Of a stretch of DNA of 22,494 bases, positions 1 to 6,585 are shown piece after piece. The notes under the pieces were generated by a model. That model did not search any database. It was not told where the DNA came from and worked only from the letters and a program-made list of their open reading frames with translations. Source of the DNA: CAYSCZ01 sp964429655 (lineage in GTDB: Bacteria; Bacteroidota; Bacteroidia; Cytophagales; Cyclobacteriaceae); NCBI GenBank assembly GCA_964429655.1, contig CAYSCZ010000049.1, positions 1-22,494 of the forward strand, read 5' to 3'. How positions within the stretch are numbered: position 1 is the stretch's first letter; every line of letters begins with the position of its first letter. The position numbers and the translations under genes were made by a program.

Positions 1-10
1 TTGAAGTGAT

Positions 11-133
11 TTAACCATGTAATAGAAAGTCTAATGACAATTCTGGGTTAAAGTAGGTTACACCTGAAAACAGACCTACGATGCCAAATATGAAAAAGCA
101 ACACAAAACGGTATCCAGCAAAATACGCTTCAT
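11..133 (-). CDS. Small single-helix membrane protein, or N-terminal gene remnant
   Basis: This is a 40-residue frame starting ATG at 133 and ending TAA at 11-13. It begins MKRILLDTVL and is followed by one hydrophobic segment (about residues 7-27) and a short tail, so it would be a single-pass membrane peptide. It is encoded on the same strand as the lipoprotein gene downstream in the window. The start resembles, by memory only, the N-terminus of CHASE2-type sensor proteins of Bacteroidota (signal anchor followed by an extracytoplasmic domain), which would make it the broken beginning of a larger gene. No longer frame continues beyond the stop inside the window. Whether it is expressed is unknown. 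Confidence 0.3.
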   Translation of the reverse strand: MKRILLDTVLCCFFIFGIVGLFSGVTYFNPELSLDFLLHG

Positions 134-180
134 AATTTTTACTTTAGCTTAAAGCGCATAGGAGCGAGATACGGCAATAG

Positions 181-1059
181 TTAATTTAAAATGGTGCCGA
201 TCCCTTCCTGAAGTGTATTGATTTCTTCGGTGGTTAATGGCCTGTCAAAAAAAGACAACTCATCCATCATCCCGATGAAATTTAAGCCCAGGTAAATATT
301 TGCTTTATCCAAATCCCAGGTAAATGGGTCATCTATTCCCTGCACATCCCCGATTTTTTTGGCGTTCACATACAAGCTGGCTTTACTTTCAGGCGTTCCC
401 AGACGCTCGTAATTAACCACAATGTGTGTCCAGTCAGTACTCGTAAAGGGTGGTTTTTTAACACGCACCAGGCGTCTTTCAAATTCCTCCTCCTGAGAGG
501 TTTCAACGGTATCTTTACTCCATTCTGTTAAATCACCAAATACACCCAACCGAAAGTCGCGAGGATTTTCCTGTGTAAAATCAAGCCAGATGGATGCGTC
601 ATTGTAATTCACATCAGTAATCTGTATGGGGTCTGTATAGCCGGGTTCCAGGTCTTCCGCAGGATTTAACTTTAACCATAACGACATACTGCCGGTCCAA
701 CCATCAGTGGAATACGACAGATTGTTCTTTGCTTTGTAATAGACCACGGTATCAGTCTTATCCCCAAAACTTAATGACCCTCCTACTTTTCCATCATCAT
801 CACTCAAAGTATGTTTTGGATACTGCATTCCAACAACTGATGAATCCAGCTTTTTTCTGGAGGGAGCGGTGTACATATTTTTATCCCCTTTGGCAAACGC
901 TGCTTCATGATTACCATCGAATCCTGCGAAAAAAGTGAGGGCATCCTTTAAGGTCGATTCTTTATCCTTATCAGTTGATTGGTCTTTAGATGAGGGACTG
1001 CACTGCACCAATAATAAAAAATATGTTATTAAAATGTAATGGGTCGGTGATTTACTCAT
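181..1059 (-). CDS. LamG/concanavalin A-like lectin-domain lipoprotein
   Basis: The protein is probably an outer-membrane or surface lipoprotein with a carbohydrate- or protein-binding LamG-like fold. The open frame extends upstream to 1143, but the ATG at 1059 puts a normal lipoprotein signal at the very N-terminus: a hydrophobic stretch ending LLLVQC, with lipid Cys20. I therefore prefer this start (292 residues). After Cys20 comes a Ser/Lys/Asp-rich linker, then a beta-rich domain with features typical of LamG-like folds: a FDG near the start, GGSLSF, WTGSMSLWLKL, the 'TDWTHIVVNYER' strand, SLYVNAKKIG, and a final MDELSFFDRPLTTEEI segment, which is the classic C-terminal signature of Laminin_G_3 repeats. 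No catalytic motif is visible. The ligand is unknown, and the gene stands alone without a recognisable polysaccharide locus. Confidence 0.75.
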   Translation of the reverse strand: MSKSPTHYILITYFLLLVQCSPSSKDQSTDKDKESTLKDALTFFAGFDGNHEAAFAKGDKNMYTAPSRKKLDSSVVGMQYPKHTLSDDDGKVGGSLSFGDKTDTVVYYKAKNNLSYSTDGWTGSMSLWLKLNPAEDLEPGYTDPIQITDVNYNDASIWLDFTQENPRDFRLGVFGDLTEWSKDTVETSQEEEFERRLVRVKKPPFTSTDWTHIVVNYERLGTPESKASLYVNAKKIGDVQGIDDPFTWDLDKANIYLGLNFIGMMDELSFFDRPLTTEEINTLQEGIGTILN

Positions 1060-1193
1060 TTTAAAATTAGTTTTATAATGAGCATTAAATATAGAGAATA
1101 TGTGTATTATGACCAGCTTGTTAGAAATCGGATTAAATATCATTCCACCATAATCCGGTCACTATTTAGTAGATGCTGACAGTAATCAGACGA

Positions 1194-1487
1194 TTATTTT
1201 TTCCCTGTAAGTTCTTTCAGTTTTCTATTTGCTGCTCTTATACGCTTTTCTTCTCCCTCTATGAAAGGCATCATAGAGGTAAAGAGGATAAACAAGAAAT
1301 AATATTCCGGATTATCTGAATTTGATATAGCCAAAATCAAGGTTGTAACCACAACGCCAAAACCATATATACTTAGGTGAGTGATGGATTTATTTTTTAT
1401 GCTTTTAAGTTCATCGGTCGTTTTACCGCTTAGGTCGATGGCTTTTGCTGTGCAGGTGAATACCGTTTTTAAACTTCTAATATTCAT
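1194..1487 (-). CDS. Small membrane protein with two predicted helices, unknown function
   Basis: This is a 97-residue protein that I do not recognise. Residues 1-35 are polar and basic. Two hydrophobic segments follow at about 38-55 and 61-77, with a highly charged C-terminal tail (EGEEKRIRAANRKLKELTGKK is the end). By the positive-inside rule both termini would lie in the cytoplasm with a short loop (SNSDNPE) outside. The ATG at 1487 is the only good start and the frame is cleanly closed. It is followed within 135 bases by the LamG lipoprotein gene on the same strand. Immediately upstream lie remnants of an efflux locus, so it may once have had different neighbours. Confidence 0.55.
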   Translation of the reverse strand: MNIRSLKTVFTCTAKAIDLSGKTTDELKSIKNKSITHLSIYGFGVVVTTLILAISNSDNPEYYFLFILFTSMMPFIEGEEKRIRAANRKLKELTGKK

Positions 1488-1572
1488 TAATGAATGTTTT
1501 TAAATGCTTAGTAATTGATCATGTGGATTTATTACAAAAAAATTTTAATTATATCAAAACCAGCCTGTCGAT

Positions 1573-1777
1573 TTACCTGGGACAGGACAATTTGAAGGAG
1601 CCCTGAGGCATGTAGTTAGCCCTTGCTTGTTCCAGCTTTTCCAATTAATTGTATAGCAACATCAATTTCTTTGTTTTGTAGGCCAGATTATTGGATAAAC
1701 CCGCTTTGATATACTCATCTAAAATCGATTGGCCTGTGAGAATATGGCTTATCAGTGAAGGGTTAAGATTAATTTTA
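1573..1777 (-). pseudogene. Decayed N-terminus of a TolC-family outer-membrane efflux protein
   Basis: No intact frame exists here, but translation of the minus strand gives a recognisable TolC-family start in alternating frames. One frame reads ILTGQSILDEYIKAGLSNNLA. A one-base shift then gives LQNKEIDVAIQL, and the first frame resumes with LEKLEQARANYMP before a stop at 1573-1575. Together this matches the usual Bacteroidota OMF beginning (signal-peptide end, 'LxxYIxxGLxNNLALQ', 'A..QLEKAxANYxP'). There is no start codon, the rest of the 400-500 residue protein is missing, and two compensating frameshifts are needed. It follows the TetR remnant in the order expected of a tetR-tolC efflux operon. 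Nothing further is seen in 1488-1572. Confidence 0.6.
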
Positions 1778-1833
1778 TTTTTTTAATAAACCTATTAATT
1801 TTTATTAACTGCGTTCAGTATATTCAAAATTTT

Positions 1834-2067
1834 TTAGCTGTTTTCTAGTATCATCCGAAACGAATCTAAAGCTTTATCCAAAAGTATTTCCCGTTCTTCA
1901 TTATGATACATTTTCAGGCTGTTCCTTAAATAAAGTGTAACAATACCATGAACCGTACTCCATATCATAAAAGAAAGAGCATGTGGATCATGATGCTTAA
2001 AATATCCTTATTCCGTGCATTCACTAACCGCCGAAGTCAATATATCATGACCTTCCCTTAAAAACAA
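1834..2067 (-). pseudogene. C-terminal remnant of a TetR/AcrR-family regulator
   Basis: In one minus-strand frame the sequence reads LFLREGHDILTSAVSECTE, then an in-frame TAA at 2008-2010, then GYFKHHDPHALSFMIWSTVH and on to a natural stop at 1834-1836. The downstream part includes GIVTLYLRNSLKMY and ends DSFRMILENS. The 'FMIWSTVHGIVTLYL' stretch is the hallmark of the ligand-binding C-terminal domain of TetR proteins in Bacteroidota. The helix-turn-helix half is absent: the frame meets the double stop of the phosphatase gene (2071-2076) directly upstream. The TAA would be CAA or AAA in an intact gene. It was probably the repressor of the adjacent decayed TolC-type efflux locus. Confidence 0.65.
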
Positions 2068-2073
2068 GGCTTA

Positions 2074-3459
2074 TTAAGCTAATTTCCAGGGACCTGTGAT
2101 GGCAAAGGTTAGCCCGGGGTGTTGGATATTAACAAAAAATGTTTTTCCTGAAGGAGAAAAAACGCCACCGGCAAATTCTGATTCATAACCAACATTGTGA
2201 GCAAATTGATATAATTCACCTTTTGGGGTTATACCAACAATATTTGGTTTGCTTCTATCCTCACAGGTGATCACATCCGCCCAAGGAGATACGGTAAGGT
2301 TATCACAGTTTTTAAGTATATCAGTCTTTTTTGATTCAACGAATAATTCGAGCTTTCCGGGCTGATCTTTTTCATTGCGTGCCCCCTCCCATTTCCCAGG
2401 TTTGTATCTAAATATTTGGCCTTTCCTTTCAGTACCACCATTAGTACAGGCAAAATACACTTCATTATTTCCAAACCACATGCCTTCCCCACGAGCAAAT
2501 TTTGCAGCACCCTTTTCAAAACCACGCATCCTTAAATCATCCTCAGGTGATTCCACATTGTCAATATCCAGCCATTCTACCTCAAAAGGTTTGTTGACGG
2601 GAAAAGTACTCTCATCCCAGTTCCTGGTATCCATGCTCTTCTGTCCCTTGATAGCCAGTATCTGTAATCTGCCACCTTTTTCAAGCTTACCTGATTTTTT
2701 GGGTAAGAACCGATAAATCAACCCGTCATATCGGTCTTCCGTTTGATAAACTATCCCGGTAGAAGGATCTACCGCCACAGCTTCATGATTCATTCTGCCC
2801 ATATCTTTTAATGGCAAAGGATCGGTAAGCCGAATCTTAGCACTGGCTGGTACCTCAAAATTAAACCCATGATCCTGCTCCCTTCCCTCACCTTTTTTCA
2901 GGTTTGTCTCTTCACATGTGATCCATGAATTCCATGGTGTTGGTCCACCGGCACAATTGCGAATAGTACCTGCAATGCTCAGGTATTCAAGCTCTACTTC
3001 TTGTTTTAATTCGTCATATACAATGGTAGTGGTACCTCCCAGGCAGGGCTGCTTACCCAGCCCATAATCATATACTTTTTGTCTGTCAATTTTTGAAAGT
3101 AACTCATAATTTTCACCAAAGGGCCCTTGCTCTGGTGCATCCGGGCTCATCTCATGGTTTCGGATTAAAATTACTTTTCCGTTTTCCCCTTTAAAAGTAG
3201 CCATACCATCACCTTTTCCAGGCACCAGAAGACCATCAGCCATTTTATTCCCCATGGTTGAAATTATCTTGTAAGAAAATCCTTTTGGAAGATTAAGGAT
3301 ACCTCCGGGATCATCCAACAAAGGTCCATAACCAATATTGTTGCCATCAAAGAATGAGGATGAATAAGCAAACTTGTTTAATCCCAAAAATCCGAGCGAG
3401 ATGGCTGTACTTAATTTTAAAAATTGCCTTCGATTATTTTGGTTATTTATGAGTTCCAT
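2074..3459 (-). CDS. phoX: PhoX/DUF839 family alkaline phosphatase, Tat-exported
   Basis: This is a 461-residue PhoX-family protein, an exported phosphomonoesterase using Fe and Ca in characterised members. The N-terminus has a twin-arginine signal (NNRRQFLK, Arg10-Arg11, then a hydrophobic stretch to about residue 33). Family blocks are present in order: RNHE at 100-103, GGTTTIVYD at 141-149, RNCAGGPTPW with Cys169, TCEET at 181-185, MNHEAVAVDP at 223-232, QTEDR at 239-243, ARGEGMWF at 322-329, DNLTVSPW at 386-393 and TCEDR at 398-402. Cys169 corresponds to the iron-bridging Cys known in Pseudomonas PhoX. Length is a little short of the 500-700 residues of many PhoX proteins, but the core is complete. 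It stands alone, flanked by gene remnants, and its double TAA abuts the TetR fragment. I saw no Pho-box that I could defend. Confidence 0.85.
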   Translation of the reverse strand: MELINNQNNRRQFLKLSTAISLGFLGLNKFAYSSSFFDGNNIGYGPLLDDPGGILNLPKGFSYKIISTMGNKMADGLLVPGKGDGMATFKGENGKVILIRNHEMSPDAPEQGPFGENYELLSKIDRQKVYDYGLGKQPCLGGTTTIVYDELKQEVELEYLSIAGTIRNCAGGPTPWNSWITCEETNLKKGEGREQDHGFNFEVPASAKIRLTDPLPLKDMGRMNHEAVAVDPSTGIVYQTEDRYDGLIYRFLPKKSGKLEKGGRLQILAIKGQKSMDTRNWDESTFPVNKPFEVEWLDIDNVESPEDDLRMRGFEKGAAKFARGEGMWFGNNEVYFACTNGGTERKGQIFRYKPGKWEGARNEKDQPGKLELFVESKKTDILKNCDNLTVSPWADVITCEDRSKPNIVGITPKGELYQFAHNVGYESEFAGGVFSPSGKTFFVNIQHPGLTFAITGPWKLA

Positions 3460-3621
3460 TTTTTCTGTTTATATAATTATTGAATTAAAATAAAATAATC
3501 TTTCAATATTCATGCTTTTATGAAGTGAAAATTTAGTGATCATTACGTTAACAAATGTATTGAAATTTAAAATGTTTATCATAAGCTTACACCCTGCTAT
3601 TGATCGCCAGTATTATTTTAT

Positions 3622-3874
3622 TTGTTGGTGTTTGATGGTTTATTAACACCGGAACAGATGGAAGGGCTAAAAGAATTGCTTAAGCCAACCCCTACAAACC
3701 TGGTTTAACCACACCACCCACCGGGTCACTTAGAAGCCCGTGCCGGGGTATCCTGCTTTTCCTGTCATATAAACGGACATACTAATGGTGCTTTTGAGTT
3801 GGCATCGGATACCTGTCCCAATCTTGCCAGATTAAGGGTAGAGACACCCTCAATGTGTGGAAACTATAATTTAA
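3622..3874 (+). pseudogene. Fragment of a c-type cytochrome (cytochrome c peroxidase/MauG-like)
   Basis: One plus-strand frame reads LLVFDGLLTPEQMEGLKELL, then a TAA at 3706-3708, then HLEARAGVSCFSCHINGHTN and on through GAFELASDTCPNLARLRVET to PSMCGNYN. It contains a haem-attachment CxxCH (3754-3768) followed by the 'NGHTNGAFEL..D..P' and 'R.R..TPS..G' pattern typical of di-haem peroxidase-like cytochromes. Two Cys codons (TGT) sit where Arg (CGT) is expected in this pattern, suggesting C-to-T decay. There is no start codon or signal peptide, and the frame loses similarity after 3874. The flanking stretches 3460-3621 and 3875-4041 show no gene. They must carry the promoters of the phosphatase and the response regulator, but I cannot place them. 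Confidence 0.55.
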
Positions 3875-4041
3875 TGCATCTGGCTTTTGTTGTCGATTTG
3901 TTATGCCTTTGAACAATGAAAAATAGAACGATCCTATTTAAAAATATAACATAAAAGTGCGTGTAAATACCTAGGCTTTTCAGTATTTCTCCTATTTTCT
4001 TAATGTAAAAAACATACTTATTTAGAAGAAAATTTGAGGAT

Positions 4042-4434
4042 ATGACGGAAGAACCAGTGAATAAAAAATCTGAAATATGGATAGTTGATGATGACCAACT
4101 TACTACCACATTTTTGGATCATGTATTAAACAAAACCCATCCGGATATTAAGGTACGTAAATTTTATGATGGTATATCTGTTTGGAAGAAAATCACATCT
4201 AAAAAAAGTAAGCTGCCGGATCTTATTTTATTAGACCTGGAAATGCCTGAAATGGATGGGATAGCGCTTTGTAAAAAAATTGAGGAAGCCAAAAAGAAAT
4301 TTGATTTTAAAATTATAATAAACTCAAGCAAACCCTATTCAAATATTGAATGGCTGTTAAACTATCCTTTTGTGAACCAAATATTAAATGAAAAAAATGA
4401 CTGGGTAGAGATTCAAAAAACTCTCTTAAATTAA
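4042..4434 (+). CDS. Single-domain response regulator (CheY-like receiver)
   Basis: This 130-residue protein is a stand-alone REC domain with no output domain. It would relay phosphate from a histidine kinase encoded elsewhere. The acidic pocket is Asp16-Asp18 (WIVDDDQ), the phospho-acceptor is Asp65 in LILLDLEMPEMDG, and the switch Ser is in INSSKP (95-96). The beta5 Lys-Pro motif is not canonical: the segment reads QILNEKND, so the Lys (118) is shifted by one residue relative to the usual FLxKP. Such single-domain regulators are common in Cytophagales. The ATG at 4042 is preceded closely by GAGGA. No kinase is adjacent, so the partner cannot be inferred. It converges with the membrane-protein gene ending at 4498, with 63 bases between. 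Confidence 0.85.
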   Translation: MTEEPVNKKSEIWIVDDDQLTTTFLDHVLNKTHPDIKVRKFYDGISVWKKITSKKSKLPDLILLDLEMPEMDGIALCKKIEEAKKKFDFKIIINSSKPYSNIEWLLNYPFVNQILNEKNDWVEIQKTLLN

Positions 4435-4497
4435 AAAAACCAAACAAACCATTAGCCAGATTTAAGTTTAGGTATTCTAATCTGTCAATGACTTACC

Positions 4498-4950
4498 TTA
4501 TAAAGCAGCAGGCTGCTCGCTTTTAAAGTATTGCATAGAAACATAAGTAAATAATATCCCTGATGCGAATGCTTCAATAAATATCAACGCTAAAACACCA
4601 AACTCATTGAGATAAATACCTTGAGGTTCATTTTCTTTAATGGAGGTCATAAAAGCCGGATCCAGATTAACATAAGAGAATACAAACAGTGAAAATAAGA
4701 TTGCTGCTACTAAAGATGTAATCAATCCTATCCCCAGACCCTTCAAATAATCTAATTCACCTTGATTTTTAGATTTTAGATTTCTGATGGCTAAAAAAAT
4801 TCCACTGAAAAGAAATAGTGAATTAAATATCCTGAGATTAAAATTATGGATTAATCCAAAACTCTTCATCAACAAAAAAAATGCGATCAAGAGTACGGTG
4901 ACAATACCCCCATAAAAAATACCTCGTCTTTCTAATGATTTAATTTTCAT
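4498..4950 (-). CDS. Four-helix membrane protein, DUF4199-like
   Basis: This 150-residue integral membrane protein has predicted helices at about 12-31, 38-57, 69-93 and 116-140. The layout, with a Gly-rich third helix (GLGIGLITSLVAAIL) followed by a periplasmic-side loop carrying 'LDPAFMTSIKENEPQG', recalls DUF4199, a Bacteroidota family of unknown function. I assign this by overall shape, not by a decisive motif. The basic N-terminus (MKIKSLERRG) suggests it begins in the cytoplasm. It is transcribed in the same direction as the larger membrane protein 73 bases upstream. No enzymatic residues are evident. Confidence 0.6.
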   Translation of the reverse strand: MKIKSLERRGIFYGGIVTVLLIAFFLLMKSFGLIHNFNLRIFNSLFLFSGIFLAIRNLKSKNQGELDYLKGLGIGLITSLVAAILFSLFVFSYVNLDPAFMTSIKENEPQGIYLNEFGVLALIFIEAFASGILFTYVSMQYFKSEQPAAL

Positions 4951-5023
4951 GATAATGTTCTTAGGTAATCGGAACGGCGATGCATTACTTTTGTTTAATT
5001 AATTATAATAATTGTTGAACAGA

Positions 5024-5920
5024 TCAACTTTTTGGTAATCCCTCTAGCCTCAGGTAATTATTATAGATAGCAAGAAATAATACACCAAATGCAATGGCAA
5101 AACATACAATGATGATATTTAATAAACCAGTAGAGCTGAATGATAATTTAATAAGGATAGTAGAGATGATAAAGCCTGAATTTCTCATAAGTTGTCCATA
5201 ATTGTCTGTATATCGAAATGAAATCAACAACAGCAAAACATCAACCAATATGAGAAGTGTGAAAAATTCATTGTAAAAAATATTATTGACGTCAGGTAAA
5301 ACACCAACCTGACCTGATTGGAAAGCAATTATTTCGCCAATCCATACCACCAAACTGTAAATAGCCATAACAATAAGCGATGGAAGTAAAAACATGCTTG
5401 TTATCTGCTTGGCCATGATGAATTTGTTAAGATCTTCCGGTTTATGGATATTGTATTTTCTTCTTGATAGCCGATAGAAAAAAAGAATTAATGAAAAACA
5501 AAAAATAATGCCTATGGAATCGTATAGTAAGCGTTCATTATAATTATTCGAAAACCAGTCAAGCGTAAGTTCCATATTTGATATATCCTTAAAGATCCTT
5601 CGAATGACAATAAGGGATACAATCTCGTATTGTTTGCCTATGTAAAAAGTAATCGATCTTGGCAGATAAAAGACCAGCAGAAATACCTCATACACCAGTA
5701 TGAAGGAAAATGGTGTATAGATAGCAGACACCGGATCTATTAATAAGCTTTTGGAGAAAGGGCCGAATGATATTAAATCCAGATCAATTAGCCATATCAA
5801 AGACAGGTGCATCACAAACCCAAAAATCGAGATTGATATGATGACAGTTTCAAACCTTTTCCTTACATCATCCGAAAAGAGTTTATAGTAATACGCATTA
5901 ATATCTGCAGATTTGAACAT
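5024..5920 (-). CDS. Conserved-looking polytopic membrane protein, unknown function
   Basis: This 298-residue protein is very hydrophobic, with about six to eight membrane segments (roughly 26-46, 66-86, 133-150, 172-197, 214-234 and 249-287). I do not recognise a named family. The most distinctive part lies after the second helix: a basic, amphipathic stretch at residues 86-112 (LPRSITFYIGKQYEIVSLIV, then IRRIFKDI). A second cytoplasmic basic loop is YRLSRRKYNIHKPEDLNKF (149-167). The first 25 residues are soluble and charged. No transporter, kinase or protease motif is visible. The ATG at 5920 is the first possible start. The gene precedes the DUF4199-like gene on the same strand, so a shared transcript is possible. 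Confidence 0.6.
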   Translation of the reverse strand: MFKSADINAYYYKLFSDDVRKRFETVIISISIFGFVMHLSLIWLIDLDLISFGPFSKSLLIDPVSAIYTPFSFILVYEVFLLVFYLPRSITFYIGKQYEIVSLIVIRRIFKDISNMELTLDWFSNNYNERLLYDSIGIIFCFSLILFFYRLSRRKYNIHKPEDLNKFIMAKQITSMFLLPSLIVMAIYSLVVWIGEIIAFQSGQVGVLPDVNNIFYNEFFTLLILVDVLLLLISFRYTDNYGQLMRNSGFIISTILIKLSFSSTGLLNIIIVCFAIAFGVLFLAIYNNYLRLEGLPKS

Positions 5921-5998
5921 GGACTAACTGACTGATGCTAATACAAGTGATGTGAATAACTTAATTGTTTTAGTTTTTGCCACTGCATTATGACAAGC

Positions 5999-6304
5999 CT
6001 AAAACTTGAGACCTAAATAATTTAAAAGCCCTAAAGCTGCGTTAGGCACATTTACGTTAGAAAGTTTTCCCTGGCTTAACTTAAAGATATGCTTATCGGA
6101 TACTTTTAAAATGATGCTCTGATCAATTGCCCTGGAAGCATTCCTAAGATCAAGAAGGCCATAACGAAAATTTTGTGATTGTTTTTGTAAAAGCCTTAGA
6201 ACAGACCAATTACTACAGTTAACCAATATTTCATTATGATCTGAAGAAATCTTTAAATACTCCTCACCAACTTGTATATTAAGATCTGACGTGATGTGTA
6301 ACAT
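5999..6304 (-). CDS. Hypothetical soluble protein of 101 residues
   Basis: The protein has no signal peptide, membrane segment or motif that I recognise. It alternates short beta-like stretches (EEYLKISSDHNEILVNCSNW) with a helical middle (SVLRLLQKQSQNFRYGLLDL) and ends NYLGLKF. The ATG at 6304 is preceded at suitable spacing by a run of six G (6311-6316 on the plus strand), a plausible ribosome-binding purine tract that supports this start. It lies 35 bases downstream of the 63-residue gene on the same strand and is likely co-transcribed with it, although a stem-loop sits between them. Confidence 0.45.
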   Translation of the reverse strand: MLHITSDLNIQVGEEYLKISSDHNEILVNCSNWSVLRLLQKQSQNFRYGLLDLRNASRAIDQSIILKVSDKHIFKLSQGKLSNVNVPNAALGLLNYLGLKF

Positions 6305-6309
6305 ACAGT

Positions 6310-6331
6310 AGCCCCCCTTTTACAGGAGGCT
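6310..6331 (-). other. Short stem-loop between two small genes
   Basis: On the minus strand AGCCTCC and GGGGGCT can pair over seven positions (one G-U) around an 8-base loop. It lies between the stop of the 63-residue gene and the start of the 101-residue gene. No U-tract follows it on the minus strand, so it is not a standard terminator there. It includes the G-run that may serve as the ribosome-binding site, so it could tune translation of the downstream gene. This is inference. Confidence 0.25.
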
Positions 6332-6339
6332 GTTTTTAC

Positions 6340-6531
6340 TTAGTTTTTTTCACTAGTTGAAATGACCACCTTGCCATTGAGTCTCCATTTGGCATGCTCA
6401 TCAGAACCGGTTCCGCTTGGAACTTCGATTTCCATATTTTCAAAATGATAGGTGATTTCAGCGTTTCTTCCGGTTAATTTGTCATAGAGACCGATTGCTA
6501 AATCAGGCCAGCTTGTTGTTTGATTTTCCAT
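6340..6531 (-). CDS. Small soluble protein of 63 residues, unknown function
   Basis: The protein opens MENQTTSWPDLAIGLYDKLT and has a C-terminal half with a beta-strand look (ITYHFENMEIEVPSGTG, then HAKWRLNGKVVISTS). It has no membrane segment or signal and should be cytoplasmic. The composition (WPDLAIGLYDKLTGRNAEI) looks strongly constrained, and I have an impression of similar small proteins in other bacteria, but I cannot name a family. The ATG at 6531 is 54 bases from the start of the divergent carotenoid oxygenase gene at 6586, so the two probably share a promoter region. Confidence 0.6.
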   Translation of the reverse strand: MENQTTSWPDLAIGLYDKLTGRNAEITYHFENMEIEVPSGTGSDEHAKWRLNGKVVISTSEKN

Positions 6532-6585
6532 TGGTTAAATTTTTATTAACCTAACACCATAACGTTTAAATTGTTAGATCTCTAT

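Noticed and set aside
2375..2716. A 113-codon plus-strand open frame
   Set aside because: It is antisense to the PhoX gene and its composition (Pro/Ser/Leu-rich) is typical of a shadow frame.
3484..3580. Bacteroidota-type promoter (TTTG and TAAATTTT) upstream of the phosphatase
   Set aside because: The spacing of about 16 bases is shorter than the usual 19-21 and the region is so AT-rich that such matches are expected by chance.
3864..4109. An 81-codon minus-strand frame overlapping the response regulator start
   Set aside because: It runs against a clear receiver-domain gene and the cytochrome remnant, and its product looks like low-complexity translated AT-rich DNA.
6310..6331. Intrinsic terminator after the 63-residue gene
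   Set aside because: The stem is short and no U-tract follows on the transcribed strand, so I kept it only as a stem-loop of unknown role.
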